Assembly (NCBI GenBank): GCA_014695345.1
Contig: JACJOC010000058.1
Span: 310,001-374,000, forward strand
DNA from: Cyanobacteria bacterium FACHB-471
GTDB lineage: Bacteria > Cyanobacteriota > Cyanobacteriia > Elainellales > Elainellaceae
Direction of reading: 5' to 3'
Length of the DNA: 64,000 nt
Part shown: one piece after another, positions 54,084 through 63,195 of the stretch
How positions within the stretch are numbered: the first letter of the stretch is position 1
How the letters are laid out: each line of letters opens with the position of its first letter
The notes under the pieces: generated by a model
What the model was told of the DNA's origin: nothing
Database searches by the model: none
Seen by the model: the letters and a program-made list of their open reading frames with translations, nothing else
Position numbers and translations under genes: made by a program

Positions 54084-55115
54084 ATGAATGGATTGACTAA
54101 TAGCTTCCTTTCTCATCTAGCCTGCGGTTTTGATGCAAGACTAACCCCGCTAACTCTATTATTTGAACTGTTCGTTTTTAGTGGAGTTGCTGCTGCATTT
54201 TTGATTCTTCCTAAAGTCAAAGACAAGGTCGGACAGCGCTTTCTAATCCTGAGCGTCGGTGTGCTGATCTTCGAAGTCTTTACGGCTCCCATGTGGCATA
54301 ACCATAGGCTGGGCTGGTGGGCGTATGTATATCGAGACGTGAGTTGGGTGTTGACGATTGGCTGGGCAGCAATGATTTTATCCGTCGTGCTGCTAGTTGA
54401 TCATTTTTTGCCTCGCTGGGAGGAATGGCATCGGTTTGCACTTTACTTAGCAACTCTGACTGTTCTAGTTAGCATTCTTGAAATCGTTGTTGTAAATATT
54501 GGAATTCGAGGTTATGCCCCGGAGGTATTGGATTCCGTAATTGGCATTTTCGTTTGGGATGTACCCATTATTGAGGTGATCTACTACACGCCAGTTTTTA
54601 CAACTTTAGTGATTAGTTTCTATAAGTATTGGAGTTTTGCAATTGATGAACAGCTTTTAATTCCAACTAAGCGAAGAAAATGGCTAAGAAGTTTTGTCAT
54701 TGCTTTAGTCGGCATTCTTTTGTTTGAAGTGATGATTGAACCAATGGCAAGAAATCAGAATTTGCTCGATTGGTCTTACATCTTTCACGACATTAGCTTG
54801 CTCATGACTGGAACCTGGATTCTGGTGATCTGGCTAGCAATGAATATTGTGAACAAACTGTTCATCCACTACAGCATTCCCCAACGGTTTCTAATTGCCC
54901 TACTCGTAACAGGAGCGATCGCCCTGCCGTTAGAGTCCTGGTTTATCATCAACGGCTATCGAGTCCATGGTGAAAGTGCGATCGCCAACTTCACTGGTTT
55001 CACCACACCTTTCACCCATGTGCCTGTAGAGGTTGCCTTTGCCATTCCCTGCTACATGGCTTTAGTGATTACGTTTATCCGCTACTGGGAAACTGCAATT
55101 GACAACAAATTATGA
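54084..55115 (+). CDS. Multi-pass membrane protein with internal duplication, unrecognised
   Basis: 343 aa with about 9-10 membrane helices. The two halves are related. LIFEVFTAPMWHNHRLGWWA aligns with LLFEVMIEPMARNQNLLDWS, both followed by Y-x3-D-(I/V)-S. Later the first half has IPIIEVIYYTPVF-like sequence and KYW, the second HVPVEVAFAIPCYMALVITF and RYW. The conserved E, N, D and W positions suggest a binding or catalytic site repeated in each half. It lies 118 bases after the radical SAM gene and its stop overlaps the start of the next gene by 4 bases (ATGA). I do not recognise a family. Confidence 0.75.
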   Translation: MNGLTNSFLSHLACGFDARLTPLTLLFELFVFSGVAAAFLILPKVKDKVGQRFLILSVGVLIFEVFTAPMWHNHRLGWWAYVYRDVSWVLTIGWAAMILSVVLLVDHFLPRWEEWHRFALYLATLTVLVSILEIVVVNIGIRGYAPEVLDSVIGIFVWDVPIIEVIYYTPVFTTLVISFYKYWSFAIDEQLLIPTKRRKWLRSFVIALVGILLFEVMIEPMARNQNLLDWSYIFHDISLLMTGTWILVIWLAMNIVNKLFIHYSIPQRFLIALLVTGAIALPLESWFIINGYRVHGESAIANFTGFTTPFTHVPVEVAFAIPCYMALVITFIRYWETAIDNKL

Positions 55116-55606
55116 GCACTCCTATCCGATCATTTAAATCTTTTGCCGTCGGGTTTCCCCTGGTCTTTCTTTGTCTTGCTGCATTCACAGGCGGGTTGAG
55201 CAACGCCTTTTGGCTGCTAGCCGCTTCAGTCGTGTGTACAGCTGGAATTGGTTTAATTATCTGGATTCCTTTGTCCCTTGTGACAGGATGGGCAGCACTC
55301 ACTTTAGCGAAGGAAATTGCTAACACTACAGGGATATCTAGCCGCGACGGAGCAGTCAGAAATGCAGCAGAGCGAACTGAGGCATCCATTCGTCAGCAGG
55401 CGATGCGAAGCAGTTCCCCTCAAGGGGTAGTCGCCCGCACCGTTTCCCAAAACACAACTTCCCAGGAACGCATTGCGCTAGACGAATATATCCGGCGGGC
55501 AGTCCGACTAGGACACACTTACGAACGAATTCTCACTACCCTGACAGAACAAGGATGGAAAGAAGCAGAGATTCATCAGGCGTTTCAGGTTGCCACAAAT
55601 CACTGA
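55112..55606 (+). CDS. Small membrane protein, unrecognised
   Basis: 164 aa. Two hydrophobic helices at about 10-32 (FAVGFPLVFLCLAAFTGGL) and 36-62 (LLAASVVCTAGIGLIIWIPL) are followed by a soluble, Ser/Arg/Gln-rich tail ending in a helical SERIALDEYIRRAVRLGHTY type segment. The tail resembles the ERIxxxLxxxGWxxxEI pattern of short membrane-associated proteins. It overlaps the previous gene by 4 bases, so translation is likely coupled. A terminator hairpin follows directly. Confidence 0.7.
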   Translation: MSTPIRSFKSFAVGFPLVFLCLAAFTGGLSNAFWLLAASVVCTAGIGLIIWIPLSLVTGWAALTLAKEIANTTGISSRDGAVRNAAERTEASIRQQAMRSSSPQGVVARTVSQNTTSQERIALDEYIRRAVRLGHTYERILTTLTEQGWKEAEIHQAFQVATNH

Positions 55607-55607
55607 T

Positions 55608-55633
55608 AGAGATAAACGCTATCTCTCTTTTTT
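55608..55633. terminator. Terminator after the radical SAM-linked operon
   Basis: AGAGATA (55608-55614) pairs with TATCTCT (55620-55626) around AACGC, followed by CTTTTTT. It overlaps the last codons of the converging cyclase gene. Confidence 0.75.
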
Positions 55634-57292
55634 GCCAACCAATAAATAAGTCGTCATCTCACCTTTACCTTTGACTACAATCTTGCCACGTTTTTCAAAC
55701 AGGTAGCGATCGCGCAACAGTTCATAGGTTGCTTCTGTCACCTGAATGCTGCCAGATGAGGCGTGAGATTGCATTCGACTGGCTACGTTTACTGTGTCTC
55801 CCCAGAGGTCATAGGAGAACTTTTTGGTGCCAATGATACCAGCAACAACTGAGCCTGAATTGATGCCAATGCTAAGCGAGAGGCGATCGCCCTGAGAAGT
55901 GCTGAACTGTTGAATGGCTTCCTGCATCTCTAACGCGATATTAGCGGCGGCTTCTGCGTGATCGCGGCGGGGAACGGGTACGCCACTGGCGACCAGGTAA
56001 GCATCTCCAATCGTTTTAATTTTCTCTAAATCATATTTTTCGGTGAGTCGGTCAAACACAGAGAAAATTTTGTTTAACAGAGACACCAGTTCATGGGGAG
56101 TAATCTGGCTAGAAATGTGAGTGAAATTAACCAGATCAGCAAACAAGATGGTCGTTTCATCAAAGCTGTCCGCGATCGCTTCTTCTTCGATTTTGAGTCG
56201 ATCGGCGATCGCTTCGGGCAGAATGTTCAGCAACAAATGTTCAGACTGCTCCTGCTGGTAGCGCAACGCTTCCTCTACCGTTTTGCGAACGGTGATGTCG
56301 TGAATAAAGACAGAAATTCCTCCAAAAGAGGGGAATGCTCGAACTTCAATCCAGCGTCCCAAGGGGTGAGAAAATTCCTCAAAACTGACGCTGGTTTGCT
56401 GGTCAACCGCTTTTGTGTATTCTCGTTTAAAGGTTGAATTCGCCATTTCGGGCAGCACTTGCCAAATTACCTTGCCTAGCAGACCTTCGCTCGATCGCTG
56501 CAAAATTTGCTCTGCTTTGCGATTGACAAAGGTAAAACGGCCCTGCCGATCGAGCGCAAAAAAGCCGTCAGTCATCCCTTCCAACAAATCCACCACTTGC
56601 TGATCTGAAGCCCGCAGTTTTGCTTCTGCCTGCTGATAGCGAACGATTTGCCGCTCTAGTTTTTTTACGGTTAGCCGCAGTTCCATCTGGGCGATCGCCT
56701 GTCGGCTTAAAGTTTGCAGTGCCTTTTGCTGCTCTGGCGTGAGGCTGCGCGGCACCCGATCCATTACGCAGAGCGTTCCCAGGGGAAAGCCATCTGGTGT
56801 AACCAGCGGTGCCCCTGCATAAAAGCGAATGCTGGGGTCGGCTGTGACAAGTGGGTTATCGACAAATCGCTCATCCTCTAGCATGTTGGGTACGATCATC
56901 AGATCGTCTGGATTCAGGATTGCGTGGGAACAGAAGGAAAACTCTCTCGGTGCGCTAGTAGCATCTAACCCAACCCTGGACTTAAACCACTGCTGATTGG
57001 CACTAGTAAGGCTGAGCAAGGAAATGGGGCTACCGCAAATGTAGGCTGCTAGCTCGGTTAGATCGTCAAACTCTGCTTCAGGCAAAGTATTAAGAATCTG
57101 ATATCGTCGCAGCACATCTAGCCTTTCCTCCTCGTTGTCAGGAACAGAATAGGGGGCGATCGCCGGATTTGAAGAAAGTTCAGACGGTGAAACGGTAACA
57201 CCTTCTAACGACGGTTTAGCGAATCTGCCAAACCGACCGACGAGCTTGATGACGCTGGCGATCGCGCTGTATTTTTGCTGCATTGCCTTCAA
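55619..57292 (-). CDS. Adenylate cyclase, class III, with GAF and PAS domains
   Basis: 557 aa. A GAF domain (about 55-195; opening with LRRYQILNTLPEAEFDDLTE and ending in CVMDRVPRSL) and a PAS domain (about 215-335, with FFALDRQGRFTFVNRKAEQI) precede a class III cyclase (about 350-550). In the cyclase, both metal aspartates are in place: ILFADLVNFT and KIKTIGDAYLVAS. The lysine before TIGDAY and the aspartate in YDLWGDTVNVASRM are the adenine-specifying pair, so ATP is the likely substrate and cAMP the product. No membrane segment. Signal unknown. Confidence 0.92.
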   Translation of the reverse strand: MKAMQQKYSAIASVIKLVGRFGRFAKPSLEGVTVSPSELSSNPAIAPYSVPDNEEERLDVLRRYQILNTLPEAEFDDLTELAAYICGSPISLLSLTSANQQWFKSRVGLDATSAPREFSFCSHAILNPDDLMIVPNMLEDERFVDNPLVTADPSIRFYAGAPLVTPDGFPLGTLCVMDRVPRSLTPEQQKALQTLSRQAIAQMELRLTVKKLERQIVRYQQAEAKLRASDQQVVDLLEGMTDGFFALDRQGRFTFVNRKAEQILQRSSEGLLGKVIWQVLPEMANSTFKREYTKAVDQQTSVSFEEFSHPLGRWIEVRAFPSFGGISVFIHDITVRKTVEEALRYQQEQSEHLLLNILPEAIADRLKIEEEAIADSFDETTILFADLVNFTHISSQITPHELVSLLNKIFSVFDRLTEKYDLEKIKTIGDAYLVASGVPVPRRDHAEAAANIALEMQEAIQQFSTSQGDRLSLSIGINSGSVVAGIIGTKKFSYDLWGDTVNVASRMQSHASSGSIQVTEATYELLRDRYLFEKRGKIVVKGKGEMTTYLLVGKKER

Positions 57293-57418
57293 ATCAGAGA
57301 GGAGTTTGTCCCAACCCCCTTAGGTTACCCAGACTGCAACTTACCTAACTTGGCGAACAGCCAACCCCAATGCCGCGTCTAGCTGGCACACTAGAAGTAT
57401 TCAGCGCCAACAGTTACT

Positions 57419-59695
57419 GTGTCGAACTCATCGGGAAGATATCAAACTGCTGCGGAGAAGCCCCCCAACCAGTCTCAGGGGAATGCTCAGGCTGCGCCAC
57501 CGATTGAGCCACTGCAAGGGGTGGTGGAGCGGTTGACCTACCATTCTCAGGAATCGGGCTATACAATAGCGCGGCTGAAAGCGCCTCGCACCAGTGAGTT
57601 AGTGACGATCGTTGGCAATTTTGCCAATATTCAGGCAGGACAGACTTTACAGCTTCACGGTACCTGGCGAGAGCATCCTAAATATGGGCAACAGTTTCAG
57701 GTTGTTCAGTACCGAGAAACCAAACCTGCGACGCTCACAGGACTTGAAAAGTATTTGGGCAGTGGCTTGATCAAAGGGGTCGGTCCGGTGACAGCTAAAC
57801 GCATTGTGGCACACTTTGGACTGGAAACTTTGGAGGTGATTGAACATCAGATAGAGCGCCTGGCAGAAGTTCCGGGAATTGCCAAGAAGCGAGTTAAGTT
57901 AATTCAAGCGGCTTGGGAAACGCAGAAGGCAATCAAAGAGGTGATGCTGTTTCTGCAAGGGCACGGAGTTTCGACCACGTATGCGGTGAAGATTTATAAG
58001 CAGTATGGAGATGAGTCGATCGCCACGGTAACCGGCAATCCTTACCAACTGGCGACGGATGTATATGGTATTGGCTTTGTCACGGCGGATGCGATCGCCC
58101 GTAACTTAGGAATTGCGCCTAATTCAGAGTTTCGCTATCGCAGCGGCACTCTCCATGTATTAACAGAAGCCTCTGAAGAAGGGCACTGTTTTTTACCCAA
58201 AGATGATTTAGTGAATCGAGTGGTGAAACGTCTGGAAATAGACGATCACCGACCTGAACCAACACAGGTATCATCTATCATTCAACTGATGGTGAGTGAT
58301 GGAGAACTGGTTGAGGAAGAGATACCCGACACAGAAACACGAGTTTATTATGCTCCTCCTTTTTTTGGGGCAGAGAAGAAACTGGCAGAGCGATCGCAAC
58401 AACTGCTGAATCAACCCCTCACCGTAGATCTGCCACGAGTACAGCGCTGGATCGATCGCTTCACCGAAAAAACTGGCTTACAGCTTTCAGACCAGCAGCG
58501 CCACGCGGTCGAAATGGCTGCTACTCAGCGCGTGTTGATTCTTACGGGTGGACCAGGCTGCGGCAAAACCTTTACGACGCGCACTATTGTGGCGCTGTGG
58601 AGGGCAATGGGAAAGGCGATCGCTCTTGCGTCTCCCACGGGACGGGCAGCCCAACGACTAAGTGAAATGACCGGACAACCTGCCAAAACGATTCACCGTT
58701 TATTGGAATTTGACCCCAAAACGATGAAGTTTAAGCGCGATCAGGAATATCCGATTCCAGCGCAGGGGATTGTTGTGGATGAAGCTTCCATGCTGGACTT
58801 GTTTCTGGCAAATTCTCTATTCAAAGCCGTTCCTCCAGATGCTCAACTGTTACTCGTGGGAGACATTGACCAGTTGCCCAGCGTCGGACCGGGTGCGGTT
58901 TTGCAGGATTTGATTGCGTCAGAAAAAATTCCGGTGGTGCGACTGACACAAGTTTTTCGTCAGGCTCAAACTAGTCAGATCGTGAGTAATGCTCACCGAA
59001 TTAATCAGGGTCAGTTCCCTCAACTGGAGCCTGTGTCTAATGTGCCTGAATCGGACTGTTTGTGGTTAGGCGCACCAGAGCCACAGCCCGGAATTCAGGC
59101 AATCCATGATTTGATCACCGATCTGATTCCGCAATTGGGCTTTGATGTGGCGCGAGATGTACAGGTGTTATGTCCGATGACACGCGGGGAAGTCGGGACG
59201 CGCAACTTGAATGGTGTACTGCAATCTTTAATTAATCCGCCCAGTTCCACAAAGGCACAGATTGAGCGGGGTGGAATGATTTTGAGGGTGGGCGATCGCA
59301 TCATCCAAAAAGTGAATGACTACGATCGCGAAGTATTCAACGGAGATTTAGGAGTGATTACGGCGATCGATCCAGAAGAACAAGAAGTGAGCGTGCAATT
59401 CGCAGAAAGGATCGTGAGTTATGACTACGCCGACTTGAACGAAATTACTTTAGCCTGGTCAGTCACCATTCACAAAAGCCAGGGAAGTGAGTATCCGGTG
59501 GTGATTCTGCCGCTCTATATGCAGCACTACTTGATGCTGAGCCGCAACCTGATTTACACCGGACTGACTCGTGCTAAAAAACTGGCAATTCTGGTGGGAC
59601 CACAAAAGGCGATCGCCCTTGCCGTCCGGCAGGTCAAAGACCAGCAGCGATACACGCTTTTAGAGAAACGCCTGAGCGGACATCTGGACTTTTAG
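57419..59695 (+). CDS. recD2: RecD2-type SF1 helicase
   Basis: 758 aa from a GTG at 57419. The N-terminal part has an OB-like region and helix-hairpin-helix units (EKYLGSGLIKGVGPVTAKRI, IERLAEVPGIAKKRVKLIQ), the RecD2-specific N-domain. The SF1 core has Walker A LTGGPGCGKTFTT (residues 377-384), Walker B VVDEASMLDL, GDIDQLPSVGPG, and the C-terminal SVTIHKSQGSEYPVV and LTRAKKLAILVG. RecD2 is a 5'-3' DNA helicase in DNA repair, acting without RecB and RecC. Length is standard for the family. Confidence 0.95.
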   Translation: MSNSSGRYQTAAEKPPNQSQGNAQAAPPIEPLQGVVERLTYHSQESGYTIARLKAPRTSELVTIVGNFANIQAGQTLQLHGTWREHPKYGQQFQVVQYRETKPATLTGLEKYLGSGLIKGVGPVTAKRIVAHFGLETLEVIEHQIERLAEVPGIAKKRVKLIQAAWETQKAIKEVMLFLQGHGVSTTYAVKIYKQYGDESIATVTGNPYQLATDVYGIGFVTADAIARNLGIAPNSEFRYRSGTLHVLTEASEEGHCFLPKDDLVNRVVKRLEIDDHRPEPTQVSSIIQLMVSDGELVEEEIPDTETRVYYAPPFFGAEKKLAERSQQLLNQPLTVDLPRVQRWIDRFTEKTGLQLSDQQRHAVEMAATQRVLILTGGPGCGKTFTTRTIVALWRAMGKAIALASPTGRAAQRLSEMTGQPAKTIHRLLEFDPKTMKFKRDQEYPIPAQGIVVDEASMLDLFLANSLFKAVPPDAQLLLVGDIDQLPSVGPGAVLQDLIASEKIPVVRLTQVFRQAQTSQIVSNAHRINQGQFPQLEPVSNVPESDCLWLGAPEPQPGIQAIHDLITDLIPQLGFDVARDVQVLCPMTRGEVGTRNLNGVLQSLINPPSSTKAQIERGGMILRVGDRIIQKVNDYDREVFNGDLGVITAIDPEEQEVSVQFAERIVSYDYADLNEITLAWSVTIHKSQGSEYPVVILPLYMQHYLMLSRNLIYTGLTRAKKLAILVGPQKAIALAVRQVKDQQRYTLLEKRLSGHLDF

Positions 59696-59708
59696 GAATA
59701 GATATCGA

Positions 59709-60389
59709 CTAAATCTGCTTTAGCCGATATCCCAAGCCATGCACCGTCTCAATCAGGTCTTCAGGCGCGCCAGAGACTCTTAGCTTTTGGCGCAAACTTT
59801 TGATATGTGCCTTGACCGTGTCTTCTTCGGGTGGCTCCTGCAAAGACCAAATGTGCTCAATCACCGCGGCCCGACTGAGAACGCGGCGACCGTTGCGGAC
59901 GAGCAATTCTAAAATAGAGAACTCTTTGGGGGTGAGCCGGAGGGGGCGATCGCCATACTGCACCTCATAGGTACCGGGGTTTAGCTGCAAACTGCCCCAC
60001 TGCATTCCTGGAGAGGAACCAGAACTGCCGCGACGCAGGAGGGCACGAATTCGAGCCAACAGTTCTGGCAGGTCAAACGGTTTTACCACATAGTCGTCGG
60101 CTCCCGCATCCAGTCCAGCAATTTTGTCAGCGCTAGTGTCACGGGCGGTGATCATCATCAGCGGTTGGTGATAGCCTTGAGTTCGCAGACGTTGGCAGAG
60201 GCTCATGCCATCCAGCTTGGGCAACGTTACGTCCAGCAAAATCAGGTCATAGGGCAAGGTTGTCACCTGCTGCCAACCTTTTTCCCCATCCTTAGCAACA
60301 TCTACAACATAGCGTTGGTCAGTCAGCGCCTCGGAGAGCGCTTCGCCTAACCTGGCATCATCTTCAACAAGCAAAATTCGCATACGCAC
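59709..60389 (-). CDS. OmpR/PhoB family response regulator
   Basis: 226 aa. Receiver domain 1-115 with phospho-acceptor Asp near 53 (LILLDVTLPKLDG), the acidic ILLVEDDARLGEAL start, and YVVKPF with the Lys. A winged-helix trans_reg_C domain (about 130-225) has RLTPKEFSILELLVRNGRRV and VHGLGYRL. It binds DNA as a dimer when phosphorylated. The Arg-rich linker is QseB/CopR-like, but no partner kinase is adjacent. It converges with recD2 (13 bases). Several methionines cluster at the start. Confidence 0.93.
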   Translation of the reverse strand: MRMRILLVEDDARLGEALSEALTDQRYVVDVAKDGEKGWQQVTTLPYDLILLDVTLPKLDGMSLCQRLRTQGYHQPLMMITARDTSADKIAGLDAGADDYVVKPFDLPELLARIRALLRRGSSGSSPGMQWGSLQLNPGTYEVQYGDRPLRLTPKEFSILELLVRNGRRVLSRAAVIEHIWSLQEPPEEDTVKAHIKSLRQKLRVSGAPEDLIETVHGLGYRLKQI

Positions 60390-60758
60390 AACCGACCCAG
60401 CGCTATCAGTAAGCAGTTCTTGGATCTCGTAAAATTTAGATTCCCTTGTGTTGTAGGTAGGGGTTGTGTTAAAGGATACATTTTAGAGTGAGAGTCAGGA
60501 TTAGAGTACTACTTTTGGCATAACCAGGAATGAATTTTGTAGTATATGCTACAAAATTCATTCCTGAAAACCTGTTCACTAATGCCATCTACCGGAATTT
60601 AAGGAGCTTCCAAGCTCGGCCTTGCGTATTCATACGTAAAACTAAGAAATCTAAAGCATCTACTGTTCCCTTTGTCCGGTTTTGCGTCTTGATCACGTAG
60701 GTTCTAGCCCTGAGAAAACTCCTTAAGCACGGGTGTAGGAGCGAACTAGGAGATAAAG
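60390..60758. other. Intergenic region between divergent OmpR-type and acetamidase genes
   Basis: 369 bases holding both promoters and an 18-bp perfect palindrome (60525-60566). No gene is evident. The GGAG-containing sequence ahead of 60759 is the likely ribosome binding site of the acetamidase-family gene. Confidence 0.5.
60525..60566. repeat. Perfect 18-bp palindrome upstream of two divergent genes
   Basis: CAGGAATGAATTTTGTAG (60525-60542) pairs with 60549-60566; the loop is TATATG. It could be an operator, a leader hairpin or a small interspersed repeat. Confidence 0.65.
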
Positions 60759-61979
60759 GTGAGAAAAAAGCAAGGTTTTCGGCTAGAGCGACCTGTAGAT
60801 CAGATTCGTTCAGGCATCAGCTTGGTCACTGAAACAATTAGAGGACGCAGTCGCCGGTTTCGCAGGTTGAGATTGACCGCAGGTGTGACTGCGGCGATCG
60901 CTCTCTCTCTGTGGGCAATTGTAGGGGGCGTGTTTCCTTCTCCAGCAACGGCAACTGGTCAGACCTATGAGGTCTTGTCTACTCCTGAAAACGTGATTTG
61001 GGGAGAACTGTTTAAGCCAGACAGTGAGCCGATTTTGCGAGTGCAGTCGGGCGATCGCTTGGTTATGCAAACTGTTTCTCACGAAGGCATTTTGGCTGAC
61101 CAGGGAGACACCATCGAATTTCTCACAGGTAGTGGTATTGCTGAATCAGATATTTTGCCTGACCAGTTGCAGATCAAGGCAGAGGTCGAGAAAACTGGCC
61201 CTGGCCCACACGTGATCACTGGTCCCATCTATGTAGAAGGGGCAGAACCGGGAGACGTACTGGAAATCAAGACCCTCAACATTGATTACCGCGTACCCTA
61301 CGGTGTGATTTCTAACCGTCATGGCAGAGGTTCTCTCCCAGGGGAATATCCTGAGAATGGTGAACCGATCTACACCAAAGTTATTCCCATTGACCGCGAG
61401 AATGACATCGGTATCTTTAAGCCAACGAATGGACTGCCTAACTTAAACATTCCGCTGAAGCCATTCATGGGACTGATGGGCGTTGTTCCGGCTGATCCTG
61501 AAGATGCAGTCAATTCAGTTCCGCCTGGTTTATACGGCGGCAACGTAGATATTAAGCTTTTAGGAGTAGGCAGCAGCCTTTATTTACCCGTTCAAGTGCC
61601 CGGAGCGCTATTTTATTCTGGCGATCCTCATTGTGCTCAGGGTAATGGAGAGGTTGCGCTGACAGCGATCGAATGCTCTCTCACGCCTACCTTTGAGCTC
61701 ATTGTTCATAAAGGTATGACGCTAGAAGCGCCAGTCGGTGAAACCGAAGATGCCTGGATTGCAGTTGGTCTCGACCAAGACTTGGATGAGGCAATGAAAA
61801 AGTCGGTGCGTGAGTATCTACGAATCACCAATGAGGAATATGGCTTGACTAAGCCAGACGCGCTTCTCTTTGGCAGTGCAGCAATCGACTTTGAGGTTTC
61901 TCAGGTTGTCGATATCGTCAAAGGAATTCACGGAGTGATTCCTAAGGAGCTATTTGCACCACTAACCCAAGGAAATTAG
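60759..61979 (+). CDS. Acetamidase/formamidase family protein, exported
   Basis: 406 aa from a GTG at 60759 with AAAGG ahead of it. The N-terminus has a twin-basic region (RGRSRRFRRLRL, near 28-39), then a hydrophobic helix (44-63, AAIALSLWAIVGGVFP) and a likely cleavage after ATA, so it is exported, possibly by the Tat route (RR is present but the full consensus is not). The catalytic body matches FmdA/AmdA: HVITGPIYVEGAEPGDVLEI, YGGNVDIKLLGVGSSLYLPV, DPHCAQGNGEVALTAIE. Amidases of this family release ammonia from acetamide or formamide; the substrate here is not known. Confidence 0.9.
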   Translation: MRKKQGFRLERPVDQIRSGISLVTETIRGRSRRFRRLRLTAGVTAAIALSLWAIVGGVFPSPATATGQTYEVLSTPENVIWGELFKPDSEPILRVQSGDRLVMQTVSHEGILADQGDTIEFLTGSGIAESDILPDQLQIKAEVEKTGPGPHVITGPIYVEGAEPGDVLEIKTLNIDYRVPYGVISNRHGRGSLPGEYPENGEPIYTKVIPIDRENDIGIFKPTNGLPNLNIPLKPFMGLMGVVPADPEDAVNSVPPGLYGGNVDIKLLGVGSSLYLPVQVPGALFYSGDPHCAQGNGEVALTAIECSLTPTFELIVHKGMTLEAPVGETEDAWIAVGLDQDLDEAMKKSVREYLRITNEEYGLTKPDALLFGSAAIDFEVSQVVDIVKGIHGVIPKELFAPLTQGN

Positions 61980-62128
61980 GGATTAGGGGTTGGGGGTTAG
62001 GAATTAGGGGGGATGCGTCGCCCCTAATTCGCCTGTAGATTATGGAGCGATCGCTATCAGTCCACAAGACGCGATTTATTTCGTTTCTCCAAGAAGACTA
62101 CCCTCAATCCCCAACCCCTACTCCCTAA
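61976..62128. repeat. Near-perfect inverted repeat between acetamidase and sugar kinase genes
   Basis: 61976-61995 (TTAGGGATTAGGGGTTGGGG) is complementary to 62109-62128 at 18 of 20 positions, with about 110 bases between. The left arm includes the acetamidase stop codon; the right arm ends 9 bases before the kinase start. Low-complexity G-rich heptamers of this type also occur near 29727 and 37590. Confidence 0.6.
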
Positions 62129-62137
62129 CAACCGCCT

Positions 62138-63172
62138 ATGCCCCTAGAAGCTGACTTCACTGCTCAACTCCGATCTGCGGCCGATCGGCTTTGGCAACTT
62201 TTAGAGAATTTTGGGCGATCGCAAGTCCTGGTAGTCGGCGATCTCACCCTGGATGAGTTTCTAACAGGACAAGTTGAGCGAGTTTCGCGGGAAGCTCCCG
62301 TGCTGATCCTGCGGCATGAGACGACGCGGCAGGTACCGGGTGGGGGAGCCAACGCAGTTTACAATTTGGCGAAGCTAGGAGCGCAAGTCAAGGCTGTTGG
62401 GCTGGTCGGGAAAGATGACCAGGGAAATGCGCTAAGGCAAATTTTTGAAGCAGCAGGAATTGATACGCAAGGAATTTTGGTCGATCGGGATCGACCCACC
62501 GTGACCAAAACTCGCATCTCTGGTCATGCTCGCCAATCCGTAACCCAGCAGATCGTGCGAATCGATCGCAAATCAGATAGCTTGCCCGATCTCAGCCTGC
62601 AACTTCAGCTAGCAGAATACATTCAACAGCAGGCAAAGGATGCTCAGGCTGTAGTCTGTTCCGATTATGGAGATGGCGGACTAACTCAACCTGTAATTGA
62701 GGCAGCTCTGTCTCATACTCAAACTGTGGTAGATGCTCAAACTGAATTGCATCGCTACGCTGGAGCCTTTTTGTTTACGCCAAACTTGCCGGAAGCAGAA
62801 CTCGCGGTGGGATATGCGATCGCCTCTCCTGAAGCACTCGAACGAGCCGGACGTGACCTCTTAGCGCTAACTCAGGCACAGCATGTCCTAATTACCAGAG
62901 GCGAGGAGGGAATGAGCCTGTTTGACCGCAATGGCAACCATTCCGTGATCCCCGCGTTTAATCGCACCGAAGTATTTGATGTTACAGGTGCAGGCGATAC
63001 AGTGGCGGCAGCGCTCACGATTGCTCTGACAGTCGGCGCGTCTGCCTGGGAAGCAGCGGTTTTGGGCAACCTGGCAGCCAGTATTGTGGTGCGGCAGTTT
63101 GGCACTGCTACGACTACAGTTGAGGAGATGAAAGCTGCACTACAAGACTTGCTGGATGAGATGCCTAACTAA
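62138..63172 (+). CDS. PfkB-family sugar kinase, RfaE1-like
   Basis: 344 aa. Ribokinase fold with VLVVGDLTLDEFLTGQVERV at the start and RQVPGGGANAVYNLAKLG as PfkB signature 1; signature 2 is DVTGAGDTVAAALTIAL near residue 285, with the catalytic Asp in GAGD. EAPVLI and the VSREAPV region are close to RfaE domain I, the D-glycero-beta-D-manno-heptose-7-phosphate kinase of LPS core heptose synthesis. The adenylyltransferase domain is absent, so if it acts in that pathway another gene must supply it. The specificity is inferred. Confidence 0.87.
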   Translation: MPLEADFTAQLRSAADRLWQLLENFGRSQVLVVGDLTLDEFLTGQVERVSREAPVLILRHETTRQVPGGGANAVYNLAKLGAQVKAVGLVGKDDQGNALRQIFEAAGIDTQGILVDRDRPTVTKTRISGHARQSVTQQIVRIDRKSDSLPDLSLQLQLAEYIQQQAKDAQAVVCSDYGDGGLTQPVIEAALSHTQTVVDAQTELHRYAGAFLFTPNLPEAELAVGYAIASPEALERAGRDLLALTQAQHVLITRGEEGMSLFDRNGNHSVIPAFNRTEVFDVTGAGDTVAAALTIALTVGASAWEAAVLGNLAASIVVRQFGTATTTVEEMKAALQDLLDEMPN

Positions 63173-63195
63173 AAATTTCTGCAAACCGCATCGCT

